Positions 1 to 9,003 of a stretch of 64,000 bases of DNA are shown one piece after another. Position numbers and translations under genes: made by a program. This DNA is from Phycisphaerales bacterium (lineage in GTDB: Bacteria > Planctomycetota > Phycisphaerae > UBA1845 > UTPLA1): the NCBI GenBank assembly GCA_020639075.1, contig JACKHI010000002.1:868001-932000 (forward strand), given 5' to 3'. Within the stretch, counting starts at the first letter, position 1. Every line of letters begins with the position of its first letter. The notes under the pieces are model-generated. The model saw only the letters and a program-made list of their open reading frames with translations, ran no database searches and had not been told where the DNA came from.

Positions 1-622
1 CGCCGACGATGACGCGATCGCCGATGCTCATCGTCATACGATCGACGGCGCCGTCGTGGCCCATCGGAAACGTGTAGACGGCCTCGATCTTCTCGTGATA
101 CGGATTGTGAAACGTCTGCCAGAGCGTGACGCGTGCGAAGCGACCGCTGATGTCGACATCGACGTAGGTGTCTTTGAGCGGGCACGGACCTTTGACGCGC
201 CCCGCCTCGTCCAGCGCCGTCAACGCGCCGCCTTCCGGCGCGTAGATGACGTCCGCATGCGTTCGCTGCTGTCGACTGGGGTTGAACGCGATGAGGACGG
301 CGATCAGCAGGATTGCGGCGGCGGCCGGGCTGAATCTCGCAGCGAGCGTTCGCCACTGGTGCAATCGGCCGGAGGCGCGCAGCCTAGCGAAGAGCATCGT
401 ATGACCATTGTCATCTGCGCGGTTGTGGACGGCCGTCGCGGCAGTGAGGGATTTCGATCTTGCGGCTGGTTTGTTCGCGCTTAATGCCGCGAGCAGACGA
501 TCACGACCCGTTTTTGCGGCATCCATGTTCTCGGTGTGCCAGTCGCGCAGCAGGGCGTCGAGTTCCCGCATGTCGGGGGCGTCGTCGCTGTCGTTCCGGT
601 CTTGATTGAATCGTTCGTTCAT
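1..622 (-). CDS. VIT-domain membrane protein, 3' end outside the window
   Basis: Read on the minus strand from the ATG at 622. That ATG overlaps the stop codon of the sigma-factor gene by three bases, so the two are translationally coupled. At least 207 residues are visible: a charged cytoplasmic N-terminus, one membrane segment near residues 98-113 (alanine/isoleucine/leucine-rich), then an extracytoplasmic region matching the start of a VIT (vault/inter-alpha-trypsin) domain. That region contains VDVDISGRFARVTLWQTFHN and EAVYTFPM. VIT domains are usually followed by a von Willebrand A domain, which would lie beyond the left edge. The short cytoplasmic N-terminus may act as anti-sigma factor for the ECF sigma encoded just upstream; that role is inferred only from position and topology. 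Confidence 0.8.
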   Translation of the reverse strand, partial: MNERFNQDRNDSDDAPDMRELDALLRDWHTENMDAAKTGRDRLLAALSANKPAARSKSLTAATAVHNRADDNGHTMLFARLRASGRLHQWRTLAARFSPAAAAILLIAVLIAFNPSRQQRTHADVIYAPEGGALTALDEAGRVKGPCPLKDTYVDVDISGRFARVTLWQTFHNPYHEKIEAVYTFPMGHDGAVDRMTMSIGDRVIVG

Positions 623-1164
623 GACTGGGGGACCTCCCGCATGGCATTGGCGAGTCGCTGTCGCGCTCGCGCCAGGAGCTTGTAAAAACCGCTGCGCGAC
701 AGGCCGAGCGTCTCGGCCGCGGCGTTGGCGGCGTCGTCTTCGAGATAGAACAGGTGGATGGCGAGTCGTTCGTCGTCGGGCAGCGTGTTGATCGCATGCG
801 TCAGGGATTGCATCCGTTCGGCGCGAATGGCGTCGTCCGTCACGCGGGGCTGTTCGATCGCGGCGAGTCGAATCGTCATGGCCTGCTCCTCGTGATGATT
901 TCTGCGGCGTAAGGCGCGACGTCTCTCGGCGCAGACGCGCCGGGAGATGCCGATGAGCCAGGATCGCAGCGCGTTGGGTGATACGACCTGGTCAAGCAGA
1001 TCAAACGCGCGGAGGAAGGCTTCCTGGGCCGCGTCCGTTCCGTCGCCATCGCCGCGGGATCGGCAATACGAGATCACGAACGCCGAGTGCCGGTCGTAGA
1101 TCCGGGCAAACGCGGCGTGATCGCCCGCCTTCGCGGCGGTCAGATCCCGATCCTCTGGCGTCAT
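619..1164 (-). CDS. ECF-type RNA polymerase sigma factor
   Basis: A 181-residue sigma-70 family protein of extracytoplasmic-function size. Region 2 is visible near residues 10-75 (FARIYDRHSAFVISYCRSRG, DAAQEAFLRAFDLL). Region 4 with its helix-turn-helix lies near residues 120-170 (LPDDERLAIHLFYLEDDAANA, LGLSRSGFYKLLARARQRL). The ATG at 1164 is preferred over the TTG four codons upstream because GGAG precedes it at good spacing. It is followed with a three-base overlap by a single-span VIT-domain protein, a common sigma/transducer arrangement in Planctomycetota. It probably directs transcription in response to an envelope signal. The target promoters cannot be told from this window. Confidence 0.9.
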   Translation of the reverse strand: MTPEDRDLTAAKAGDHAAFARIYDRHSAFVISYCRSRGDGDGTDAAQEAFLRAFDLLDQVVSPNALRSWLIGISRRVCAERRRALRRRNHHEEQAMTIRLAAIEQPRVTDDAIRAERMQSLTHAINTLPDDERLAIHLFYLEDDAANAAAETLGLSRSGFYKLLARARQRLANAMREVPQS

Positions 1165-1479
1165 CACAAGCTCCAATGGCCGGTCGGAGAGGGAGTGTCC
1201 ACCGCAATCTTATGAAAAACGGCCCGCGCCGGCGCGGAAATCCGCCTCGGAACCTTGACATGACTCTGCAGGTGCAGACATCAGGCGATCGCCCGCATGA
1301 GCGCCGAGTGCCTATGCCGAGGAGCGCGTGGCTCGCTACGCAAAGCTCGCCGGTCTGAACGCTTCCACGGAGACACGCGCGTCAACGCGCGAAAGACCGC
1401 CGGCCACTTGGTTTTCGACAGGTTGAGGATACCAGGCGATCCAATATCGTTGGAAGGCCGGTGGTGCAAGTGACGGCTT
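1165..1479. other. Intergenic stretch with no gene seen
   Basis: About 315 bases between the sigma factor and the kinase gene. The short open frames here have no protein-like composition. A promoter for the sigma-factor operon is expected but no clear boxes are visible. Confidence 0.5.
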
Positions 1480-3117
1480 CTACGGCACAGTCGGAGCGAT
1501 CGGCGCCGGCCGGCATTGCGGACATGGTTTGCGACCCGCCGCGATCGCATCCTCATAGCTCTTGAAGACGGAGAGGTTGGACGCAAAGATCTTCGCGGCG
1601 CATTCCGCATCGGCACTGTGGAATACGCGACCGCGAGCGGACGCGATGAACGGATAACCGGATACGTCGACGATGTCCGGCCAGGGTTCTCGATACGTTG
1701 ACAAGTCGCTATCCGGCGACAGCAGCATCTTCGCCGTCGGCGTTGTGGAGGGAGTAGGAACAGAGGTCGGCGAAGGTTGCGGCTCTCGTGATGCGGCTTC
1801 CGGCGACTGCGACGGCGCTGTCGGCTGGTCTGTGGTCGCCCGCGGCATCGACGTTCGCGGCACGACGACGGGTTCGCCCGCGGCCTGTTCGCGATTCATC
1901 ATGTCGACCATCAAATAGAGCACGCTTCCGACGCTCAGCACAGCGCTGACAACGGCGGCGATCGCAACGAACGTCAGCGTGGCCTTGCGCTGTGCGCGCT
2001 TGGTGGCGACGTCCTCCGCCGCGCACGCTTCGAGTTCGCTCAACAATTCGCTGGCGGTCTGGAAACGCTCGTCAGGGTTGATTGCAAGGCACTTCTCCAG
2101 AAGTTTGCGTCCCGCAGGCGTGAGGCCCGGAATGTCATCGAGTTTCGGCGGCGGCGGGTTGCGATGCAGGGAAATGACAACCGATCGTGACTTGCCGTTG
2201 ATCAGGGGCTTCCCCGTCAGTGCGTAGTACATCACGAGCCCGAGGCTGTAGAGGTCGCTGCGCGTCGTCGTCTCTTTGCCGTTGGCGGTCTCGGGAGCGA
2301 TCCATCCGAGGGAGCCGACAGCCTTGCCGCGCAGCCGATGACTCACGTCCTCCCCCGCGACATCGGCAAGGCCGAAGTCCATCAGCTTCATGTGCCCGTG
2401 ATCGTCGAACATCAGATTGCTGGGTTTGATGTCGCGGTGAATGATGTTGCTGCGATGCGCCAGCGCGAGCGCCTTGACCGGGGCGATGAGCCATTCGAAC
2501 AGGCGACGCGGTTTGACTGGACCGTTCCGTTCGACGTGCTCCTTCAGCGTGCCGCCGTCCATGAGTTCGAGCGCGAGAAAGACGTGGCCGTGATCCTCGT
2601 CGATCTCGTAGATGGCGACGACGGCAGGGTGCTGAAGTCTCGCGACGGCGCGCGCTTCCTGCATGAACAAGTCGAGGTTAAGCCCGGATTTCTCGGTGTC
2701 CGCCCGGGTTCGCGTCAGAATCTTGAGTGCGACGTCTCTTCGCAGCGAGTCGTCATGCGCCCGCCAGACGACGCCCATGCCGCCATGACCGAGCAGGGAC
2801 CTGGCCTGATAGCGGCCGATCTTCTTGCCGGCCCAGCTCATATCAATCGCGACGGAACTCGAGTCGTTGTGGCCCGTACCTTCCGTGTACAGGTCCGTCT
2901 GCCCGGACCCCGCGCCGACGCGATCGCGCCGATAACGGCTGATCTCGTCGGGTGCGATCTCCTTGGCTCGCCAGTGCTGTCGGCACTCCTTGCACTTCAG
3001 CTTGCGTCCGATGAGCTGGCGGGCGAGCCGATAAGCGTGACCGCAATGCGGACAGACAACGGCCACGCGCTGGACATCGCGATGGTCGCTGGGCTGGTCC
3101 GAGAGAAAGTCGGTCAT
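1480..3117 (-). CDS. Hanks-type Ser/Thr protein kinase with zinc ribbon and Cys-rich C-terminus
   Basis: A 545-residue membrane-anchored kinase. Order of parts: a CxxC...CxxC zinc ribbon at about residues 22-45; the kinase domain at about 100-365 with glycine loop GHGGMG, catalytic HRDIKPSN near 227 and DFG near 247; one membrane helix at about 388-403; a Pro/Ser/Thr-rich extracytoplasmic linker; and a C-terminal module with SARGRVFHSADAECAAKI and KPCPQC, resembling the small Ada-like metal-binding domain. All catalytic residues are present, so it should be active. The ATG at 3117 was chosen because the zinc ribbon begins shortly after it; a GTG at 3264 would add an unconserved-looking 49 residues. 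The external Cys module may sense a ligand or metal, which is inference. Confidence 0.9.
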   Translation of the reverse strand: MTDFLSDQPSDHRDVQRVAVVCPHCGHAYRLARQLIGRKLKCKECRQHWRAKEIAPDEISRYRRDRVGAGSGQTDLYTEGTGHNDSSSVAIDMSWAGKKIGRYQARSLLGHGGMGVVWRAHDDSLRRDVALKILTRTRADTEKSGLNLDLFMQEARAVARLQHPAVVAIYEIDEDHGHVFLALELMDGGTLKEHVERNGPVKPRRLFEWLIAPVKALALAHRSNIIHRDIKPSNLMFDDHGHMKLMDFGLADVAGEDVSHRLRGKAVGSLGWIAPETANGKETTTRSDLYSLGLVMYYALTGKPLINGKSRSVVISLHRNPPPPKLDDIPGLTPAGRKLLEKCLAINPDERFQTASELLSELEACAAEDVATKRAQRKATLTFVAIAAVVSAVLSVGSVLYLMVDMMNREQAAGEPVVVPRTSMPRATTDQPTAPSQSPEAASREPQPSPTSVPTPSTTPTAKMLLSPDSDLSTYREPWPDIVDVSGYPFIASARGRVFHSADAECAAKIFASNLSVFKSYEDAIAAGRKPCPQCRPAPIAPTVP

Positions 3118-3321
3118 GATGCGATTCGGCCTCGTGCCGCGAATGTACTCTTCCCGCTGTAGATCATACGCGCCGCCCCGAGGGGATTTCCCCTTGCCGT
3201 CGCCGTCGCTCGGCGGGCCGTCTGGATAACTTACGAGAGCCGGCCGGATGTCCGGGTGATCCACGTCGGGTCGGCGCCAAACGAATCAGCATACGCCGTC
3301 CGAATCCGATTCACAGCGCAT

Positions 3322-3885
3322 TTACGAAATCTTCGCGCGAAGCTGCTTTACGAACCCATTGAGAACGGGCTTAGGAAGGGTCGGCAATCCGTAGCCGGCG
3401 ATGTTCTCAGTGCTCAGCATATCGTCGAGGATTCCGTTGACCTTCGCGGCGTTGGGGCGCAACCGTTGCGAAATCTCTTCGGCCTTCGGTAGCGAGCCGC
3501 TGGCCATTGCACTGATAAATGAAACAATCAACGACGAAATCTGCTTGTCTGACAAGACTTCCGCGGGTTCCGCGCCGGCCGAGCGTTCGGATCGGGCCGA
3601 GCCGCCCGTTGGCCTCGCGCCGCCGGGTCGCGCGCCGCGGCCGCCTTCGCCGGGCATCGTGCGATCGCTCATGATCCGGCGTTGGTATGCGAAATCCTCC
3701 GCCGCGGACTGTTTGCGATGCTGTTCGAAGCCCTCGTCGAGCGGCTCAAGCGGTATCTCGCCGGCGTCAGGTCTTGGAATGTAGTTGGTTCCCTGGCAAT
3801 GCGGACACTTGCCGGGGCGGCCGCCGGCGTCGTCCGGGGCCTTGACGACCATGTTGCAGTGCTCGCAATGGAATTCGATGCTCAT
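3322..3885 (-). CDS. Zinc-ribbon protein of unknown function
   Basis: A 187-residue soluble protein. Residues 1-40 form a zinc ribbon with two CxxC knuckles (CEHC and CPHC), followed by a Pro/Glu linker and a Gly/Arg-rich disordered stretch (GEGGRGARPGGARPTGG). A helical C-terminal half of about 80 residues follows (QISSLIVSFISAMASG onward). It lies between the kinase and Der on the same strand with gaps of about 200 and 25 bases, so it could be cotranscribed with der. The N-terminal ribbon is a type often seen on planctomycete hypothetical proteins. No function can be assigned. Confidence 0.75.
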   Translation of the reverse strand: MSIEFHCEHCNMVVKAPDDAGGRPGKCPHCQGTNYIPRPDAGEIPLEPLDEGFEQHRKQSAAEDFAYQRRIMSDRTMPGEGGRGARPGGARPTGGSARSERSAGAEPAEVLSDKQISSLIVSFISAMASGSLPKAEEISQRLRPNAAKVNGILDDMLSTENIAGYGLPTLPKPVLNGFVKQLRAKIS

Positions 3886-3910
3886 ACAGAGGCTCTTCCA
3901 CGTGAAGCGG

Positions 3911-5287
3911 TCAGGACAAATCCTCGAGTGTTTCCTTGGATTGGCGGCGACTGCCCGGGCCCGTGGCGTCCCGCTGCGGTCTCGCCCTCCAAATCAATCG
4001 TACCGGCGTCTCGGGGAAGGGTAAAGTTTCGCGAAGTCGTTTCTCGACAAACTTGCGATACTGATCTCGCATCAGGGCCGGATTGTTGACGAACAGCACG
4101 ATCGTCGGCGGCAGGATGGAGACCTGCGTTGCGTAATAGATTTTCGGTTGGGCGCCATGCTTGTCGGAGGATGGTTGACGAGCTCCGAGCGCCTCCTCAA
4201 CTGCGCGATTGAGTTCACCTGTCGTGACGCGGGCCCGCGCCTGATTGAACAGACTCTGAGCGGCGTCGATCGTTGATTGAATGTTCCGCGCCTGCGTGGC
4301 GGTCGTGAAGGCGATTGGCGCATACGCAAGATGCGGCAGTGTCTTTGCGAGATAGTCGGCGTAATCTTCCGCGTTGGCGACGCCCTTGGCCAGGTCCCAC
4401 TTGTTGACCACAATCAGGCAGGGCTTGAATTCGTTGACGATGTACTCGGCGAGTTTCTTGTCGACCTCTGTAATCGGCGTCGTCGCATCCACCAGGAACA
4501 GAACGACATCCGCCCGGCGAATCGACGCCAACGCCCGATGCGAACTGAAATACTCGATGCTGTCCTTGTGTTTGCTCTTGCGCTTGAGTCCTGCCGTGTC
4601 GATGGCCAGGAACTCACGGCCGGCCATCTCGAAACGCACGTCGATCGAGTCGCGCGTCGTGCCGGGGATCTCGCTGACGATGACGCGCTCGGCGCCGGCG
4701 AGCGCGTTGATGAACGTGCTCTTGCCGACGTTCCGCCGGCCGACGAGTGCGATCTTCATCACAGGCGCCGTCGGCTCTTCGAGTGATTCGTCCCCAAGGA
4801 CCTCAATAATCCGCTCCAGCAGCGCCCGCCGATTGTGACCGTGCAACGCCGAAACGCAGATCGGATCGCCGAAGCCAAGTGTGATCGTGCTGCCCGACTG
4901 GACTTCGTGAGCCGGCGTGTCCGCTTTGTTCGCCACCAGCATCACGGGCGCCTTCACGCTGCGCAAGAGGCGGGCGACTTCCGCATCAAGCGGCGTCAAG
5001 TCCGTCAGGAGATCGACAACGAACAGAATCAGCGACGCGCCCGCAATGGCATACTGGATCTGCCCCTCGACATGTTCCGTCAGATTGTCGTGATCGTCGA
5101 TTCCGTACCCGCCCGTATCGATCAGCTCGAAGTAGTGGTCCTCATACTCCACGACGGCGCTGACTCGATCGCGCGTGACGCCTGCAGTCGGTTCTACAAT
5201 GCTGATGCGCTGGCGGGAGAGACAGTTCAGCAGCGAACTCTTGCCGACATTGGGTCGGCCCACGATGGCAACCATTGGTAGTGACAT
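3911..5287 (-). CDS. der: Ribosome assembly GTPase Der (EngA)
   Basis: A 458-residue protein with two tandem GTPase domains, the hallmark of Der. Domain one begins with GRPNVGKS near residue 10, with DTGG and NKAD motifs. Domain two begins with GRRNVGKST near residue 182, with DTAG and NKWD. A KH-like C-terminal domain follows, ending in the usual basic tail. Der acts in maturation of the 50S ribosomal subunit and is essential in most bacteria. Length is normal for the family. No strong ribosome binding site is visible before the ATG at 5287; a second in-frame ATG lies four codons later. It marks this part of the window as core chromosome. Confidence 0.97.
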   Translation of the reverse strand: MSLPMVAIVGRPNVGKSSLLNCLSRQRISIVEPTAGVTRDRVSAVVEYEDHYFELIDTGGYGIDDHDNLTEHVEGQIQYAIAGASLILFVVDLLTDLTPLDAEVARLLRSVKAPVMLVANKADTPAHEVQSGSTITLGFGDPICVSALHGHNRRALLERIIEVLGDESLEEPTAPVMKIALVGRRNVGKSTFINALAGAERVIVSEIPGTTRDSIDVRFEMAGREFLAIDTAGLKRKSKHKDSIEYFSSHRALASIRRADVVLFLVDATTPITEVDKKLAEYIVNEFKPCLIVVNKWDLAKGVANAEDYADYLAKTLPHLAYAPIAFTTATQARNIQSTIDAAQSLFNQARARVTTGELNRAVEEALGARQPSSDKHGAQPKIYYATQVSILPPTIVLFVNNPALMRDQYRKFVEKRLRETLPFPETPVRLIWRARPQRDATGPGSRRQSKETLEDLS

Positions 5288-5491
5288 TGTGGGGAGTTAT
5301 AGCGGGAATTCGCTTGCGCGCGTATCGAGGATGGTCAGACGCATTCGCGAACCGTTCGCGCATACCCGCCCGTGCATATGATATGGGGCGATCAGTCGGA
5401 TCCTGGAGCGATCGGCGACTCGCGCCATGCACGCCGGCGTGGCGAAGCAACTGCCGCCGATTCGATGATCGAGCGTCCGCCGAAGGCCGCC

Positions 5492-5713
5492 TCAATTCGC
5501 AAGGCGGAGCAGATCGGCCAGCGCATCCAGCCCCGTACCGAGACCCGTCGCCGCAGGACCGACTGGGCCCAGCAGGCCGCTGATGCCGGTCAACGACAAC
5601 CCGGTTCCAAAGAGGTCTGAGGCCGCGGTCACGCAACTCAATGCGCTGAACGCGATTCCTGTCGAAACCACGAGGATCAGCTTCTTGGCTCTGACTAGCT
5701 GTTTTCGATTCAT
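5492..5713 (-). CDS. Small exported protein
   Basis: A 73-residue protein starting at the ATG at 5713, which has a good AGGAG ribosome binding site seven bases upstream. It begins with a basic run (NRKQLVRAKK), then a hydrophobic segment ending in FSALSCVTAAS that looks like a signal peptide. A short Gly/Leu-rich mature part follows (DLFGTGLSLTGISGLLGPVG and so on). No domain is recognised. It stands alone between der and the next minus-strand gene. Its composition resembles small exported peptides often annotated near planctomycete cell-envelope genes, but nothing more specific can be said. Confidence 0.6.
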   Translation of the reverse strand: MNRKQLVRAKKLILVVSTGIAFSALSCVTAASDLFGTGLSLTGISGLLGPVGPAATGLGTGLDALADLLRLAN

Positions 5714-5991
5714 TCCACTCGCTCCTGATTTCGCTGAAGGCACCGGCGCCCCGAAAACGGCGCACCCCGGTTCGAGTCCATTCGTACCGCATTGCCTCGA
5801 ACGCTAGTGTCAATCTCGATCAGTCAAGTGTCAACAACAATCTTAACCTGTTGTTAACATTGCGGTTGCGAGCCCGAAGATCGCGTGTGCATGCGTCGGG
5901 CCGGAGCGTGAAAAGTGGGTGGCCGACGGCTTGCCGGCCACATCGGAGTCCGTGGATCGACCGCGGAATGGGCTAGGCGGATCGGCGTCGC

Positions 5992-7248
5992 CTAACGCAT
6001 GAATTGTTCGATCATTCGAACAACGCGTTGTGACTCGCGCGGATCCGTTCGCGTTGACACGGCGTTGTTGTCCACACCGCCGAAGAAATGCAGTAGCGGG
6101 AGGCCGGCGGCAAGGTCGTCCGCATAGCCGCCGAAAATCTGACTGCGATTGCGAAGTGCGGCCCGATCTTCCATTTGCACGCGCTGTTCCCATCCGGACA
6201 ACGCCCAAGGGGCGTAGAAATTCGGGACCGGATGAACCAGATCGCCCAGGTCGTAGATCGCCGTGTAATAGGTTTGTCCGTCCGGGCCCGTGAAGTCCGG
6301 CGTGCGATAGATCACGCCATCTCGATATTTCGAGCGTTTCGCCGACTTTTCCGCCCAGTTCTGCGGGAACGTCATGTCGCCTTGGGCCGATGGCGGCAAA
6401 GCGGCCTCCGCGGCCGTCAACAGCATATCCGCCCGGGCCGCCGCGATGGCCCTGTCTAGATCCCGATCGTATTCGAGTCGTCGCTGTGTTGCCGCAAGCA
6501 GGTCATCGACATCGACGATGTCGCCCGTATCCGAATGGGACGCTACAACGCTCGCGTCAACTGGCGGCGAGGTTGTCGCTGCCGTTTCTTCGCCAGTGTC
6601 CCCCAGCAATAACACGCCAGTATCATCTATCCTGCCGCGAGATTCTTCCGCGCGTGCGAGGTCGGCGCCGCGCGGCTCGTTGGGCTCATAGCCGCGTTTC
6701 CGCGCAAGCGACTTCCGCAATTGCGTGAGTTGTCGCCAGTAAGGTGTGGCGTCGATGTCTCGCGGCAGACCGCGCAGGTCGAACTCTGCGCCTGCGATCA
6801 GTCGCTCTGCGAGCTGAAAATCGGCGGAGCCAAGTGCTTCTCGCGTCTGGATGATATCAAGTCGAACGCCGCGAAATGTCGAAGCGACATTCGCGCGCTG
6901 CTCTTCCTCGATAATCGACAACGCTTCGCGATCGCTGTCCGTCATGAGTCCGGCCGCTCGGCGGGCCACGAGCATGCGCGCAAAATTCGCTCGATTGTCC
7001 GGAGCGAGGCGGTACGCGCTTTCATAGAGTCGCACCGCCTCCGTGAACGACTTCTGGTCCATCAGACGATCAGCGCGAGCGACGATGTCCGCGACCTCTC
7101 CTGCATTCACCTCGAGCTGACGTTGTCCTTCATTTTCCTCAATGGCCTGATCGAGCAGATCACCCGGCCCGGCAACCAGCGATGTCGGCGCAACAACGGC
7201 GCACAAGGCCATGACCAGGCAACGCACGGTACTTCTCATGGGGATCAT
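5992..7248 (-). CDS. Exported protein with TPR-like N-terminal region
   Basis: A 418-residue protein. The ATG at 7248 is chosen because GGGAGG lies five bases upstream. An N-terminal signal peptide (residues 1-26, ending SLVAGPG) is followed by a helical TPR-like section (DRLMDQKSFTEAVRLYESAY, residues ~50-75) and further helices to about residue 180. Then come a low-complexity acidic linker and a C-terminal part (FPQNWAEKSAKRSKYRDG and following). The TPR plus that linker recalls the N-terminal halves of planctomycete secretin-like proteins, but no secretin domain is present. It may therefore be a secretin relative lacking the pore or an unrelated envelope protein. It is divergent from the next gene across about 320 bases. 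Confidence 0.65.
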   Translation of the reverse strand: MIPMRSTVRCLVMALCAVVAPTSLVAGPGDLLDQAIEENEGQRQLEVNAGEVADIVARADRLMDQKSFTEAVRLYESAYRLAPDNRANFARMLVARRAAGLMTDSDREALSIIEEEQRANVASTFRGVRLDIIQTREALGSADFQLAERLIAGAEFDLRGLPRDIDATPYWRQLTQLRKSLARKRGYEPNEPRGADLARAEESRGRIDDTGVLLLGDTGEETAATTSPPVDASVVASHSDTGDIVDVDDLLAATQRRLEYDRDLDRAIAAARADMLLTAAEAALPPSAQGDMTFPQNWAEKSAKRSKYRDGVIYRTPDFTGPDGQTYYTAIYDLGDLVHPVPNFYAPWALSGWEQRVQMEDRAALRNRSQIFGGYADDLAAGLPLLHFFGGVDNNAVSTRTDPRESQRVVRMIEQFMR

Positions 7249-7566
7249 CGGAACCTCCCGAAGTTGCGAGCGTCGGCGAGGCGTCCCGCGCAGTTGCGAG
7301 ACAGCGAGAGGGTAAGTCGTGCGGCAAAACGACTTCGCCTGCACTGGGTATTTATTCTTACCGGCTCGCGATCCGGATTCAAGTCCGCACCACCGGCCGG
7401 TGTACGCACTTTTTGCACTTATTCACGCAAACACGGCCGGATTCCGCACTGAGTGCACTTCGCCTCAAGGTTGCGGTATCGACGATTGGACAATGAATCC
7501 GATGTACTTACAGGGGTTAAGTCGCTGCGGACCCCGTGGGAGTCATCCGAAACCGTGTCAAGATCG
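7249..7566. other. Divergent intergenic region
   Basis: About 318 bases between two divergent genes, so promoters in both directions are expected. No convincing -35/-10 pair, operator or structured RNA is seen. Confidence 0.4.
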
Positions 7567-8685
7567 ATGCACAGACGTCGAGCGGCAGAAGCTGAGCGCC
7601 GCCATTACGTAATCGACCCATCGTCCGCCGTTTGGTCGCGCCGCGGGAGCCGACTGCTCATCGGCGGCGTCATGATTGTCTGGTTTGCCGGATCGATCGC
7701 CATCGCCTATTGGCTGGGAGAGCCCTATCTGCGTCGTCATCGGAACGATGTGGATCCTGTCGAAGCGCGTCTTCTTGCCGAAGCGCTCAACAAGAAGGAT
7801 GCACGCGCCGCGACCGCCGAATCGCCGCCGCGTCTTGATTCAGAGGCACAGCGAATCAGATCGCTCGAGGAGCGGATTGCTGATGCCGTCCTGCGAATTG
7901 ACGCGATCCGATCCGATGCCGTTCGAGGAGCGTTCGATGTGGGACTGCGGACCGAGGTCGAGACATTGCGAACGCAGGTGGCTGCGTCCAATCGAGAATT
8001 AGAAGAACTTCGAATCGGATTATCCGCCTTAGCGCCGCCGTCGGAAGATCCGATTCGGCAGTTTGCCGGGCCGTCGGACAAATCGCTTGGAGCGACCGAT
8101 CTCACGCTGGCTGCGATGCCGGCCCATTCGGATGCCCGCTCGACCGACACATCGATGTCGAGGTATTGGGCCATGGGGGCGGTTGGCTTGTCGCTACTCG
8201 CGAATCTATCAACAGTTCTCCTGCTCTGGTCACGAAAAAAGTCGCAGTCGGCATTGCTCGCTGTCGACAAGAACATCATCGCTGCAGCCTGGCCGGACAA
8301 TGACGGCGACTCCGGCCGGGCGGACGACACCGAGACGCGTGAATCGGCCTCAGCCGGACCGCAATCGCGCGCGTCCGGTCTGGTCACAATGGCCCCAACC
8401 GCAGACGAGGCGGCCGAGGCTGATGTAGCGGACCAGATGATTGCTGAAATGCGGAATGCCTCAGTTGCCGGCGTTGAAGATTCTTCGGGCGGTCCGGATC
8501 AGGATGTACCGTTGTTGATGCTGGTTGATGAGGAAGATGACTACCTGACGGCGCGTGCGGTCAAGATCGACGTCGTGGCTGAGAACCGATTGGGACTCGA
8601 TTTTGCGGTGCGTATTACGGATCGTGAGCGCGCCGGGTTGGCGAATCGCCGCGTCGGGGGCGACGATCAACGGAGCGTCGCATGA
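7567..8685 (+). CDS. Two-span membrane protein with coiled coil, unknown function
   Basis: A 372-residue protein if read from the ATG at 7567; longer starts upstream add no protein-like sequence. It has a basic N-terminus, a membrane helix at about residues 29-50 (LLIGGVMIVWFAGSIAIAYW), and an extended helical, probably coiled-coil region at about 62-150 (RIRSLEERIADAVLRIDAIR). A second membrane helix lies near 195-217, followed by an acidic C-terminal domain. The topology puts the coiled coil outside the cytoplasm with both ends inside. It overlaps the next small gene by four bases. The function is unknown; a structural or scaffold role in the envelope fits the layout but is a guess. Confidence 0.7.
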   Translation: MHRRRAAEAERRHYVIDPSSAVWSRRGSRLLIGGVMIVWFAGSIAIAYWLGEPYLRRHRNDVDPVEARLLAEALNKKDARAATAESPPRLDSEAQRIRSLEERIADAVLRIDAIRSDAVRGAFDVGLRTEVETLRTQVAASNRELEELRIGLSALAPPSEDPIRQFAGPSDKSLGATDLTLAAMPAHSDARSTDTSMSRYWAMGAVGLSLLANLSTVLLLWSRKKSQSALLAVDKNIIAAAWPDNDGDSGRADDTETRESASAGPQSRASGLVTMAPTADEAAEADVADQMIAEMRNASVAGVEDSSGGPDQDVPLLMLVDEEDDYLTARAVKIDVVAENRLGLDFAVRITDRERAGLANRRVGGDDQRSVA

Positions 8686-8855
8686 GAACTTTGGATTCGT
8701 CCGAGCCCACGACGCGACGCCGTCTGGCAATTGCCATCGGTGCGGTTCTTTGGATCGTGGCCGTCTTCGCTGCTGTCGTGCTATTTGGGGAAGCCTTCAT
8801 CGGTCCAGAAGCCGATTCCGCGGAATTCATTGCTCGAATCGCAGATTTCCGTTAA
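8682..8855 (+). CDS. 57-residue single-span membrane peptide
   Basis: Starts at the ATG at 8682, overlapping the stop of the preceding gene in the ATGA arrangement, which strongly suggests translational coupling. It encodes a short basic cytoplasmic N-terminus (MRTLDSSEPTTRRR), one hydrophobic helix at residues 16-37 (IAIGAVLWIVAVFAAVVLFG) and a short acidic tail ending in ADFR. The two genes probably form one membrane complex. No family is recognised. Confidence 0.6.
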   Translation: MRTLDSSEPTTRRRLAIAIGAVLWIVAVFAAVVLFGEAFIGPEADSAEFIARIADFR

Positions 8856-9003
8856 TAGAACGAGTGTATCCGACAGCCGCGCGGTACGATTTCGGCATCG
8901 CGCGTCGAGTCGCCAGCCCGGTTCGGACGGCGGGGCCGCTGCAGGCGAGCTTTGTGGGTGCGCCGATTCGTCGAAGTCGCTTTTCAAGCTGGAGTTTCTG
9001 AGT

